From: Phycisphaerae bacterium
Lineage (GTDB): Bacteria > Planctomycetota > Phycisphaerae > SM23-33
Assembly: GCA_016782885.1 (NCBI GenBank)
Contig: JADHXQ010000019.1
Coordinates: 1-52,834 of the forward strand
DNA length: 52,834 nt
Direction of reading: 5' to 3'
Every line of letters starts with the position of its first letter. Within the stretch, counting starts at the first letter, position 1. Both the position numbers and the translations under genes were made by a program. Positions 1 to 8,044 of the stretch are shown here, in pieces. Below the pieces are notes generated by a model. That model was not told the origin of the DNA. It searched no databases and saw only the letters and a program-made list of their open reading frames with translations.

Positions 1-623
1 CTATGGGCCTGTTCGACTACCCGGTCCTCCAGGCCGCCGACATCGTGATCTACGACGCCGACCTCGTGCCCGTCGGGCAGGACCAGAAACAGCACATCGA
101 GATGACCCGCGACCTGGCCGCCAAGTTCAACCGCGCGTTCGACACCGAGGCGCTGGTGATACCCGAAGCGTACATCGTGCCCGAGGTCGCGGTCGTACCG
201 GGGATCGACGGGCAGAAGATGTCCAAGAGCTACGACAACACTATCGAGATCATGGCCGGCGACAAGCAGACCAAAAAACGCTGCGCCAAAATCGTGACCG
301 ACTCGACACCGCTGGAAGACCCCAAAGACCCGACCGGATGCAATGTGATCGCCCTGCTGAAGCTCTTCGCCTCGGACGAAGAACTCGCCGAGATCGAGGG
401 CAGCTACCGCGCCGGCGGATACGGTTACGGGCACGCGAAGGGACGCCTGGCTGAACTGATTAACGAGCAATTTGCAGAGGCTCGCGAACGTTATGCTGAA
501 CTGGAGCAACGCGGCGACGACGTCCGGGATATGCTGCGAGAAGGCGGACGCAAGGCCCGTGCCGTCGCCGAGACCACCATGCGGCGCGTCCGGGACGCCT
601 GCGGAATTCTCACCAACAGGTAA
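1..623 (+). CDS. trpS: Tryptophan--tRNA ligase, C-terminal part (5' truncated by window edge)
   Basis: Class I tryptophanyl-tRNA synthetase, which charges tRNA-Trp in the cytoplasm. The visible part holds the Rossmann-fold segment MGLFDYPVLQAADI, the QDQKQHIEMTRDLA segment typical of TrpS, and the KMSKS loop as GQKMSKSYDN, which positions ATP. The rest is the helical anticodon-binding domain. Only about 206 residues are present, against a usual length of about 330, so the HIGH-motif half lies upstream of the window and the in-frame ATG at position 3 is internal. The stop is 6 bases before the next gene, which suggests co-transcription. Identification is from motifs and order; I am confident. 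Confidence 0.95.
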   Translation, partial: MGLFDYPVLQAADIVIYDADLVPVGQDQKQHIEMTRDLAAKFNRAFDTEALVIPEAYIVPEVAVVPGIDGQKMSKSYDNTIEIMAGDKQTKKRCAKIVTDSTPLEDPKDPTGCNVIALLKLFASDEELAEIEGSYRAGGYGYGHAKGRLAELINEQFAEARERYAELEQRGDDVRDMLREGGRKARAVAETTMRRVRDACGILTNR

Positions 624-629
624 CACGCC

Positions 630-2774
630 ATGAATAAGCTTAGCGGTATGAAAATGCGTTTCACGGTGATCGCCCTGCCACTGCTGCTTTTCACTTCGGT
701 CCATGCCGCCAAACCGCTCGAACACATCACCGTCAAACTGTCTGACACCGAATCCATGAAGCTGGTGAAGGTCCCCGCCGGGAAGTTCACGATGGGCTCG
801 CCGGCCACCGAGCGACACCGCACGCGAGACAAGCGGGAAAGCCCCATGCGAGAGGTGACCATCAGCAGAGATTTCCACATGGGCATCTGCGAGGTCACGC
901 GCGGGCAGTTTGCCGCATTCGTCAAAGACGCCAAATACGTAACCCAGGCCGAGCGGGAAGGCTGGGCTTTCGCCTGGAACGGACGACTGTGGGACAAGGT
1001 CGCCGGCGCATCGTGGAAGAAGGTGGGCTTCGAGCAGACAGGCGCCCATCCGGTCCTCTGCGTCAGTTTCGACGATGCTGTCGCGTTTTGCAGGTGGATT
1101 AGCAGGAAAACTTCCAAAGCTGTCCGCCTTCCGACCGAAGCACAATGGGAATATGCCTGCCGGGCTGGTACGCAAACAGCCTTCTCCTGGGGCGACAACT
1201 GGGATGACGGTAAGGGTTGGGCCAACGCCTCGGATGCGACGGCCAAGAAACGCTTCAGGGGCTGGCGGGCGTTCTCCTGGGAAGACGGATTCGTGTTCAG
1301 CTCTCCGGTCGGAACGTACAAAGCCAACGCTTTCGGGCTGCACGACATGCACGGAAACGCGTGGGAATGGTGTGCCGACTGGTACCAGAGGGACTACTAC
1401 AAAACCGGTCCGAAGGTTGACCCCACCGGACCGAAAAGCGGGTCGACTCGCGTGCTGCGCGGCGGGGGTTGGATGAGCAGCCCTCCGCGATGCCGGGCGG
1501 CTGGGCGGACAGGCATCAGCCTGCGGGGATCGTATTGCGACTTGATCCCGGGCTTTCGGATAGTCATAGAAGCAGACGACACTCGCAAGCTGCCCGCGCC
1601 GTCTCCGCCCAACCGCGACGGATGGTGCGACTGGCGCGGACCGCGACGCGATGCGGTCAGCTCTCACGTGCCCGATAAACTCGAGAAGAAACCCCGCTTC
1701 GCCTGGACGGTCAAGACAACCGGTCCGGGCCTCTCGGGGCTGTCTGTGCTTGACGGCCGCGTCATACTGGCCGACAAATCCGCCGACAAGAAGAACGATA
1801 TCTGGCGATGCCTGGACGCCAGGACGGGCAAGGAGTTGTGGAGCCTCAAGTACGCCGCCGAAGGCGACATGCCCTACACCAACTCGCCGCGGGCGACACC
1901 TGCGATATACGAAGGCAGGGTCTACCTGATGGGGGCGTTCGGCGACCTGCACTGCGCTGAGTTTGAAACCGGGAAAGTGCTTTGGAAAACACAACTGGTC
2001 AAGGATTTCGGCGCCAAGCTCCCCAAGTGGGGAATGACCGCCACGCCGCTGATCGTTGACAACAAGCTGATCGTAAACCCGGGCGCCGCCAAGGCCTCGC
2101 TGGTCGCCCTGGACCGACTCAGCGGTAAGGTTATCTGGAAGACCCCCGGCCAGCCGGCTGCATATGCACCGTTCATCTGCGCCAACATGCGCGGGCGGCG
2201 CCACATAATCGGGTACGACGCGACTTCTCTGGGCGGATGGGACATCGCCACGGGCAAACGCATCTGGTCGGTCATCCCGGGCGAGAAGAACGACTTCAAC
2301 GTCCCCACGCCAATCGCCATCATGGAAAGGCTCCTGGTAGCCACCGAAAACAACTCGACGCGACTGTACGACTTCACCTATCCCTCCAGGACCATCAGGC
2401 AAAAACCGTGCGCCAAATTCGCCGACCTCGCGCCGGACATGATATCCCCCGTAGCGTACGACCAGATGATCTTCGGATGTCACGACGAGTACCTTTACTG
2501 TCTCGACGCCAAATCCCTCAAGCTCCTGTGGAAGGCGAGAGACCAAGCGTACTACGGTTTCGCGACCCTGATCGCGGGCAACGGGCGGGTGATGATAATG
2601 ACCATCGACGGCGAACTGCTCCTGGTGCGCGCCGACAGGAAAAAGTACGAACTGATCTCCCGGTTGAAAGTCATAATGGGCGAAAATACGGAAATCTGGT
2701 CCCATCCGGCGCTGGCAGACGGACGCCTATACATCCGCGACAAAACCTCCGTCACATGCCTCCTGCTGAAATAG
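630..2774 (+). CDS. Secreted SUMF1-domain / PQQ-like beta-propeller fusion protein
   Basis: The 714-residue product starts with a signal peptide (basic start, then FTVIALPLLLFTSVHA). Residues of about 40-310 form a SUMF1/FGE-type domain: FTMGSP, CEVTRGQFAAF, RLPTEAQWEYACRAGT, WEWCADWY and RVLRGGGW are all present. Residues of about 335-714 are repeats with spaced tryptophans and glycines resembling a PQQ/BamB-type propeller. In canonical formylglycine-generating enzymes two active-site cysteines are five residues apart; here the stretch reads SSPPRCRAAGR, so the first is serine and only the second remains. It is therefore probably not a true FGE, and a secreted binding or structural role is more likely (inference). 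It lies 6 bases after trpS. Confidence 0.85.
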   Translation: MNKLSGMKMRFTVIALPLLLFTSVHAAKPLEHITVKLSDTESMKLVKVPAGKFTMGSPATERHRTRDKRESPMREVTISRDFHMGICEVTRGQFAAFVKDAKYVTQAEREGWAFAWNGRLWDKVAGASWKKVGFEQTGAHPVLCVSFDDAVAFCRWISRKTSKAVRLPTEAQWEYACRAGTQTAFSWGDNWDDGKGWANASDATAKKRFRGWRAFSWEDGFVFSSPVGTYKANAFGLHDMHGNAWEWCADWYQRDYYKTGPKVDPTGPKSGSTRVLRGGGWMSSPPRCRAAGRTGISLRGSYCDLIPGFRIVIEADDTRKLPAPSPPNRDGWCDWRGPRRDAVSSHVPDKLEKKPRFAWTVKTTGPGLSGLSVLDGRVILADKSADKKNDIWRCLDARTGKELWSLKYAAEGDMPYTNSPRATPAIYEGRVYLMGAFGDLHCAEFETGKVLWKTQLVKDFGAKLPKWGMTATPLIVDNKLIVNPGAAKASLVALDRLSGKVIWKTPGQPAAYAPFICANMRGRRHIIGYDATSLGGWDIATGKRIWSVIPGEKNDFNVPTPIAIMERLLVATENNSTRLYDFTYPSRTIRQKPCAKFADLAPDMISPVAYDQMIFGCHDEYLYCLDAKSLKLLWKARDQAYYGFATLIAGNGRVMIMTIDGELLLVRADRKKYELISRLKVIMGENTEIWSHPALADGRLYIRDKTSVTCLLLK

Positions 2775-2809
2775 CGTGCGTGACCGGTATTCTGTCGGGG
2801 GAATAATCG

Positions 2810-2830
2810 CGACACAGAGACTCTGTGTCG
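2810..2830. repeat. 21-nt perfect palindrome between the SUMF1-PQQ gene and scpA
   Basis: CGACACAGAG-A-CTCTGTGTCG is a perfect inverted repeat with a one-base centre. It is followed on the + strand by an A-rich rather than T-rich run, so it does not look like a standard intrinsic terminator for the upstream gene. It could be an operator or an RNA hairpin; the role is unknown. Confidence 0.5.
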
Positions 2831-2896
2831 AAATAAAAAAAGCCAGCTCCCACCCACGCTCGACAATCGCCCGCCGGCGTGCTAAACTCTGCGGAA

Positions 2897-3871
2897 ATGA
2901 CCGAGGAATACCGTGTAAGCCTGGACAACTACAGCGGACCAATGGATCTGCTGCTCTACCTCATCCGGCGCGAGGAGGTGGACATCCATGACATTCCCCT
3001 GGCCAGGATCATCGATCAGTACGTCCAGTATGTGGAACTGCTCCAGGAGCTTGACCCCAATGCGGCAGGCGAGTTCCTGGTTCTGGCCGCAACGCTGATG
3101 GAGGTCAAGACGCGGATGCTCCTTCCGACCCCCGAGGCCATCGACGGTGACGAGGAAGGCCCCGGTATCGATCCCCGCGCCGACCTGATCCGCCAGCTTC
3201 TGGAGTACAAGGAATTCAAAGACGCCTCGACCAATCTACGCGAAATGGTCGATCGACAGTCGCAGAAATTTCCCAGGCGCCCGCCAAAATTTGAAAATTC
3301 CGACGACACCAGGATCGATCTGGAAGACGTGCAGGTCTGGGACCTGTTCGATTCGTTCAGCCGCGTGATGGAGTCCATCGGAACCCGTGACTCACGCCAC
3401 GAGGTCATCTACGACGATACGCCCGTGGAACTTCACGCGGCGGACATTCTCGACCGCCTCCAGCGCGAGGGGGCGCTGTCATTTACGCAGATTTTCGAGG
3501 GCAGGACGGTCCGCGGCGAGATCGTGGGGTTGTTCCTGGCAATGCTGGAGCTGATAAGGCAGAGGCAGATATTCGCCAGCCAGGATGCGAACTTCGAGGA
3601 TATCCACATCCACCTGAACCCCAATCCTCCAACACCCGAAGAACTGGCCCAGCAGGATCGCATCGTCGAAGAACACATGCGAGCCGAAGAGCAACGCAGA
3701 AAAGAAGAACTCGAAGAAGCCAAACGCCTCAGGGCGGAGGAACTCGCGGCCAAACAGGCCGCCGCCGATGCCCCCCAGACCGATGACGATGATAATGACG
3801 TTTCTCGAGACCAGAACGCGGAGGACAGCGAAAATGACACCGGAACAGAAACTCCAGTCGCTGGGGATTGA
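2897..3871 (+). CDS. scpA: Segregation and condensation protein A
   Basis: ScpA is the kleisin subunit of the bacterial SMC-ScpAB condensin and bridges SMC heads during chromosome segregation. The N-terminus YRVSLDNYSGPMDLLLYLIR is the classic kleisin start, followed by EVDIHDIPLARI and the EFLVLAATLMEVKTRMLLP segment. The C-terminal winged-helix part (FTQIFEGRTVRGEIVGLFLAMLEL) contacts the SMC head. I chose the ATG at 2897, since an upstream GTG at 2879 in frame only adds six residues. The product is about 324 residues and ends in a long charged tail rich in E, A and D (from about residue 255), which is longer than usual. Its 3' end overlaps the next gene by 38 bases. scpB is not in view. 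Confidence 0.93.
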   Translation: MTEEYRVSLDNYSGPMDLLLYLIRREEVDIHDIPLARIIDQYVQYVELLQELDPNAAGEFLVLAATLMEVKTRMLLPTPEAIDGDEEGPGIDPRADLIRQLLEYKEFKDASTNLREMVDRQSQKFPRRPPKFENSDDTRIDLEDVQVWDLFDSFSRVMESIGTRDSRHEVIYDDTPVELHAADILDRLQREGALSFTQIFEGRTVRGEIVGLFLAMLELIRQRQIFASQDANFEDIHIHLNPNPPTPEELAQQDRIVEEHMRAEEQRRKEELEEAKRLRAEELAAKQAAADAPQTDDDDNDVSRDQNAEDSENDTGTETPVAGD

Positions 3872-4295
3872 ACTGCCCGCCGGCGCCGCTCCCGTCGGGG
3901 CCTACGTACCGGCCGTGCGGACCGGAAACCTCGCCCTCACCGCGGGACAACTGCCCATGAAGGACGGTTCGCTGATCGCGGCGGGCAAGGTGCCCGCGGA
4001 CGTCTCGCTCCAAGAGGCGCAACTCGCGGCTCGCCAGGCGCTGCTGAACGCCCTTTCCGCCCTGCGCGCCGAAATCGGCTCGCTGGACAACGTGTCGCGC
4101 GTGGTACGCTTGAACGTCCTGGTCAACTCAACTACCGGTTTCACCGATCAGGCCAAAGTCGCAAACGGCGCCAGCGATCTGCTTCTGGAAGTGTTCGGCG
4201 ATGCCGGAAGGCACACGCGCACGGCCGTCGGAGCGGCCGAACTGCCCCTCAACGCACCGGTGGAGTTGGACATTACCGCGGAAGTTAACGCCTGA
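3834..4295 (+). CDS. RidA (YjgF/YER057c/UK114) family protein
   Basis: A protein of 153 residues matching the RidA superfamily, whose archetype hydrolyses reactive enamine/imine intermediates from PLP enzymes. Visible landmarks are the N-terminal [20 protein letters not shown] strand, the central [25 protein letters not shown] block and the C-terminal [20 protein letters not shown] block. The arginine of [10 protein letters not shown] sits where RidA has its substrate-binding arginine. It looks like the subgroup with a longer N-terminus rather than archetypal RidA, so exact substrates are unknown. The ATG at 3834 lies inside the scpA tail with GGAGG about 10 bases upstream, so the two genes are probably translationally coupled. 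The 3' end overlaps the convergent CsgG-like gene by 11 bases. Confidence 0.85.
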   Translation: MTPEQKLQSLGIELPAGAAPVGAYVPAVRTGNLALTAGQLPMKDGSLIAAGKVPADVSLQEAQLAARQALLNALSALRAEIGSLDNVSRVVRLNVLVNSTTGFTDQAKVANGASDLLLEVFGDAGRHTRTAVGAAELPLNAPVELDITAEVNA

Positions 4296-5283
4296 CGCTC
4301 GCCACCCGCCCGCTGGTTTTGTTGGTCAGGGGTTTTCCTTCAAACGTCGGGACTTTACCGGGTCGGCATAACTGCCCGGGTTTGAACGCCATCGGGTCAC
4401 CGCTGACGATACGCGCAATGCTGTAGAGTTCCTTGACCTGCGTCACTTCAAGCCAACCGACAACCTTGCCCCTGGTATAACCCAGTATGTCTTCGTTCTC
4501 GGGATTCACGATGGCCCGACCGAGATCTCGGACCTCGTAGATCGCGCCTCTCTTGATCTTGCGATTCTCGCCGCCGTTGAGAGCTATCGTTCCGTCCGGT
4601 TGGAGGGCGGCGACTTTCGGGTTCCATTTGCGGTCGGCGATGGCGGCGGTTATCTGCCTGACGGCCTTCTTTATAACGTTGGCCGTCGCGCGCCCAAGCG
4701 GTGTGCGAACGAACATCCCGCCGCCCATCGCCATCTTGGAATAGGTCGTATTGACTGTAACATCTCGTGCGTTAACCGCTTCTTCGAGACGGGTGGAACT
4801 CACGACCTCGCCTGACTCGACCTCTATTACCTGGAGCGTCATGCCCATGATCGCCTTCTGGGCGCTGGTGAATATCTCGAAGTAGTCGATATGCGTCAGC
4901 AGTCCCCGGCTGTCCGACACGTGTCCGAAGTCGGTGATCGTGCCCTTGATGAGGTAATTGACGTTCTTGAGGCGTCCCTGACCGGCGCGCCCGGCCTTGC
5001 GGGTCGATCCGGTATACTGGAACCGCAGCTCGCGAAGAACCGTGTCGATCTCCAACCGCTCGATAACGCGATACCGCTCGGAGGTCACCAGCGCATCGGT
5101 GAGCATCTCCTTCATACCGTCGCCAAGGTCCCACTCCAGCGGGAACGGGGCGCGGTTCTCGAATTTGATCACCGCCACCGACGGTTTGACGAATTTCGCC
5201 GGATCGCCCGAGCCCCATCCAAACGCGCCGCAACCGCCGCAAAACACCATCGACAGAATCATTACCAGTATTGTTTTCTTCAT
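4285..5283 (-). CDS. CsgG-like lipoprotein
   Basis: The product has 332 residues with a lipoprotein-type signal peptide ([18 protein letters not shown], probable lipidated cysteine at residue 18). The body matches the CsgG/HfaB-like family: [30 protein letters not shown], an early strand-helix unit, then RYRVIER and [14 protein letters not shown], then [19 protein letters not shown]. In E. coli CsgG forms the outer-membrane curli secretion channel; isolated CsgG-like lipoproteins in other phyla are mostly uncharacterised, so a channel role is not proven. The C-terminal 90 residues resemble a small beta domain ([14 protein letters not shown]...[19 protein letters not shown]), common at the end of such proteins. 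No curlin-like gene is nearby. Confidence 0.75.
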   Translation of the reverse strand: MKKTILVMILSMVFCGGCGAFGWGSGDPAKFVKPSVAVIKFENRAPFPLEWDLGDGMKEMLTDALVTSERYRVIERLEIDTVLRELRFQYTGSTRKAGRAGQGRLKNVNYLIKGTITDFGHVSDSRGLLTHIDYFEIFTSAQKAIMGMTLQVIEVESGEVVSSTRLEEAVNARDVTVNTTYSKMAMGGGMFVRTPLGRATANVIKKAVRQITAAIADRKWNPKVAALQPDGTIALNGGENRKIKRGAIYEVRDLGRAIVNPENEDILGYTRGKVVGWLEVTQVKELYSIARIVSGDPMAFKPGQLCRPGKVPTFEGKPLTNKTSGRVASVRR

Positions 5284-5400
5284 GACAGAACTCTCCGCAT
5301 CGTCTCTGATCGTCTTGTACTTATCGTCAGATATGGGCGGAAATATTCACCCCGCCTTCGGACCGTGATGATTGCAGGCAAATACTTCGTACCAGAAACG

Positions 5401-6549
5401 CTACTTCTTCCTCGACATCTTCTTCTGGATATCCGCCAGAGAGCCCGCGTTGGTCACGTTGGTATATCCCATTTTCTTGAGGATCGCCAAGGCAAGACCG
5501 GCCCGTCCACCGCTGCGACAATAGAGCACGATCTCGCGGGTCCTGGCGATCTCCATCTCGCTGATTCTCGCGCCAATCAGGTTGTAGGGGATATTGATCG
5601 CCCCCGGGATATGGTCGTCGCCGAACTCCATAGCCGTCCGAACGTCGATTATCAGCTTCCCCGCGACAGCAGCTTTGGGGCGCTTCGCCGGTTGGGTGGC
5701 CGCCTTGACATCCAGACCGAGGATATAGGATTTGCCCTTCATCTTCGGATCGGTTCCAGCGGCCCGCCCGCGCGTGGGATCGCCCTTGTCGGGAACCTGG
5801 AAGTCCACCGGCTCGGCCTGACCGTCGGCGTCGATGTATACGCTGAGCTTCGGATAGTACTCGATGTGCGTTTGGGACCAATTTGCCGGCGTGTCCTCAA
5901 TGCGCCTGAGCATGCGTTCCTGGTTGGCTATTCGCTCCCAACCGCCGCGCTGCTCGAGAAAGTACCACAGTTCGACGCGCCAGATGATCTTCCCCGGTCT
6001 TGCGGCGCCTGAAGCGGCGACGAAGCTCCTCAACCGCATCAGTTCGATCAGCATGGTCGCCCGCCGACCGCGGCCTTTAATGTAGATAACCCGGCGGTCT
6101 TCCATGAAATCTTCCATGTCGCGGGCGTAGGCGAGAAGTTGATCGACATCCGCCTGAACGAACTTTCGGGACCGATCCGGGGGCAGGCCGAGTTGCTTTC
6201 GCCTTTCGGCGGCCAGTTTCAGCAGGCGGGCATCCACGAAATTCAGGTCGATCCCCTCTATTTCGCGCCGGTCAGCCAGAGAGAGACACAAATCGTACGT
6301 CGCGTCACCGGGCAGTTTGGTGAACGTGAAACTCCCGGTTTTCTTCGAGAATGAATACGGTTGATACTTCTTCTTCGTAACGCGCGAGACGGCGTGAAGG
6401 GATACGATCCGCACCTTTGAAGATATCTTCCCTTCAATCCCGCCCGATTTCGGCGGTTTGACCGGGGGGGGGTCGTCAACGAGCTTCACCGCACCGCAGC
6501 AGAAGCCCGCAATGACACCGGCCAGCAGGATTTTCAAAGTTCCGGTCAT
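5401..6549 (-). CDS. Secreted protein with C-terminal rhodanese domain
   Basis: About 382 residues beginning with a hydrophobic signal segment (GTLKILLAGVIAGFCCGAV). The N-terminal 250 residues contain a beta-rich stretch similar to carboxypeptidase-like regulatory domains (GGIEGKISSKVRIVSLHAV) and are otherwise unrecognised. Residues of about 285-378 are a rhodanese fold: LIIDVRTAMEFGDDHIPGAI, then the active loop VLYCRSGGRAG, with catalytic cysteine and arginine retained. Such proteins transfer sulfane sulfur, but exported ones have few known roles. The ATG at 6549 overlaps the stop of the upstream PurF-like gene as ATGA, which implies translational coupling. A start eight codons upstream is possible but would run deeper into the neighbour. 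Confidence 0.8.
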   Translation of the reverse strand: MTGTLKILLAGVIAGFCCGAVKLVDDPPPVKPPKSGGIEGKISSKVRIVSLHAVSRVTKKKYQPYSFSKKTGSFTFTKLPGDATYDLCLSLADRREIEGIDLNFVDARLLKLAAERRKQLGLPPDRSRKFVQADVDQLLAYARDMEDFMEDRRVIYIKGRGRRATMLIELMRLRSFVAASGAARPGKIIWRVELWYFLEQRGGWERIANQERMLRRIEDTPANWSQTHIEYYPKLSVYIDADGQAEPVDFQVPDKGDPTRGRAAGTDPKMKGKSYILGLDVKAATQPAKRPKAAVAGKLIIDVRTAMEFGDDHIPGAINIPYNLIGARISEMEIARTREIVLYCRSGGRAGLALAILKKMGYTNVTNAGSLADIQKKMSRKK

Positions 6550-7970
6550 TTGCAATCGCACGATGACGGGCACTCGGCGCCGTCCCAGCAGTAAGTGCAG
6601 AGTTTTTCCTTGGGCAGGCCCACCGCTTCGACCAGGTCATCGAGGCGCTGATATCGCAATGAAGTAAGGTTCAGTTGTTTGCGAATCCACTCGACCATCA
6701 TGGCATACTTCTCGGAATCGGGGTCGGAATATGCGGCAAGATCCACATCGCCTGCGCTTTCAAACTCCTGAATCGCCCGCCTGGCCGCCAGGTCCAATTC
6801 AGATCGCGAGCGCGAAAAGTTGAGGAATTTGCATCCGAACACGAGCGGCGGACACGCCGGCCGCATGTGTACTTCCTTCGCTCCGCTTTCGTAGAGTCTT
6901 TCGACATTGTCCTGGAGCTGCGTACCGCGAACGATCGAATCTTCGCAGAACAACATCCGCTGCCCGTCGATTAGGCCGTCGATGGGAATGAGCTTCATCT
7001 TTGCAACCAGGTCGCGAGTCCCCTGGTCCTGGGGCATGAAACTTCTCGGCCAGGTCGGCGTGTATTTTACGAACGGGCGGCGATACGGAACGCCGGCCTC
7101 GTGGGCGTATCCCACCGCGTGTGCGGTTCCCGAATCAGGTACGCCGGCGACCATGTCGACTTCGACGTCGTCGGCCCGCGCCAAAGCGGCGCCGCAACGA
7201 TTTCGCACTATTTCAGTATTGATCCCTTCGTAATCGGAAGCGGGATAACCGTAATAGACCCACAGGAACGTGCATATCTGCATCTTATCTCCGGGGCCTC
7301 TGAGTTGCTCGACGCCTTCAGCGGTCATACGGACGATCTCGCCGGGACCAAGAATCTTATCAGTCTTGTATCCCAGATTCGGAAAAGCACACGTCTCCAG
7401 GGTGGCTGCAAAGGCGCCGTCCTTCTTTCCGATGATGATCGGCGTTCGACCGAGGCGATCCCTGGCCGCATAGATGCCCTCGTCAGTCAGCAGGAGTATC
7501 GAACAGGACCCTTCGATCGCTTCCTGTGCGATGCGCAGCCCCTCGGCAAACGTCGCTCCCCGGTTGATCAGCGACGCCACGAGTTCGGTGGGGTTCACCT
7601 CGCAACCGGACATCTCGGAGAAGTGAGCGGACTTGTCTTCAAACGCTTTTTTCGCCAGGGCCTTCCAGTTCCGGATCACCCCGACCGTTACGATAGCGTA
7701 GATGCCCAGGTGCGAGCCGATGATCAGCGGCTGGTCGTCGAAATCGCTGATCACGCCGATACCGGAGCGGCCTTGCATGTGCGCGATGTCATCCTCGAAT
7801 TTCGACCGGAACTGGGAGTTCGTTATGTCGTGAATGTATCGGGAAAGACCATCGTCGTTCCTGACGACCAGCCCGCCGCGCATTGTCCCGAGATGGCAGT
7901 GGTAGTCGGTCCCGTAGAACAGGTCCGTAACACAGTCATCTTTCGACGCTACTCCAAAAAAGCCGCCCAT
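6546..7970 (-). CDS. PurF-like amidophosphoribosyltransferase paralog lacking the catalytic N-terminal cysteine
   Basis: The 474-residue product aligns over its length with amidophosphoribosyltransferase: an Ntn-type glutaminase domain (SGIGVISD, SCSILLLTDEGIYAARDRLGRTPI) followed by a phosphoribosyltransferase domain with the PRPP loop MLFCEDSIVRGTQL. True PurF exposes a cysteine (usually followed by GI or GV) as nucleophile; here the start is MGGFFGVAS, so the nucleophile is absent and glutamine hydrolysis by the usual route is not expected. I recall similar MGGFFG-type proteins in Firmicutes and Bacteroidetes, usually annotated simply as PurF. The tail is cysteine-rich (LCTYCWDGAECPSSCDCK), which suggests metal or Fe-S binding. 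It lies directly downstream of the canonical purF and is coupled to the rhodanese gene. Confidence 0.85.
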   Translation of the reverse strand: MGGFFGVASKDDCVTDLFYGTDYHCHLGTMRGGLVVRNDDGLSRYIHDITNSQFRSKFEDDIAHMQGRSGIGVISDFDDQPLIIGSHLGIYAIVTVGVIRNWKALAKKAFEDKSAHFSEMSGCEVNPTELVASLINRGATFAEGLRIAQEAIEGSCSILLLTDEGIYAARDRLGRTPIIIGKKDGAFAATLETCAFPNLGYKTDKILGPGEIVRMTAEGVEQLRGPGDKMQICTFLWVYYGYPASDYEGINTEIVRNRCGAALARADDVEVDMVAGVPDSGTAHAVGYAHEAGVPYRRPFVKYTPTWPRSFMPQDQGTRDLVAKMKLIPIDGLIDGQRMLFCEDSIVRGTQLQDNVERLYESGAKEVHMRPACPPLVFGCKFLNFSRSRSELDLAARRAIQEFESAGDVDLAAYSDPDSEKYAMMVEWIRKQLNLTSLRYQRLDDLVEAVGLPKEKLCTYCWDGAECPSSCDCK

Positions 7971-8020
7971 GTGATCCCTTTCCTTTCTCTCTCAACTGCG
8001 ATTTCCGTGATAATATCCCG

Positions 8021-8037
8021 CCCGCGACCACCGCGGG
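8021..8037. repeat. GC-rich inverted repeat between the two purF-type genes
   Basis: CCCGCG-accac-CGCGGG, an inverted repeat in the 74-base gap between purF and its paralog. There is no T-run on either side, so it may be an RNA structure rather than a terminator. Confidence 0.3.
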
Positions 8038-8044
8038 AAAGCGT

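Noticed and set aside
491-1348. Long open frame on the - strand opposite trpS and the SUMF1-PQQ gene
   Set aside because: Its translation has no recognisable domain, and it lies across two genes with clear motifs on the other strand; GC-rich DNA often leaves the antisense frame open.
2810-2830. Intrinsic terminator after the SUMF1-PQQ gene
   Set aside because: The palindrome is followed by A's, not T's, on the sense strand.
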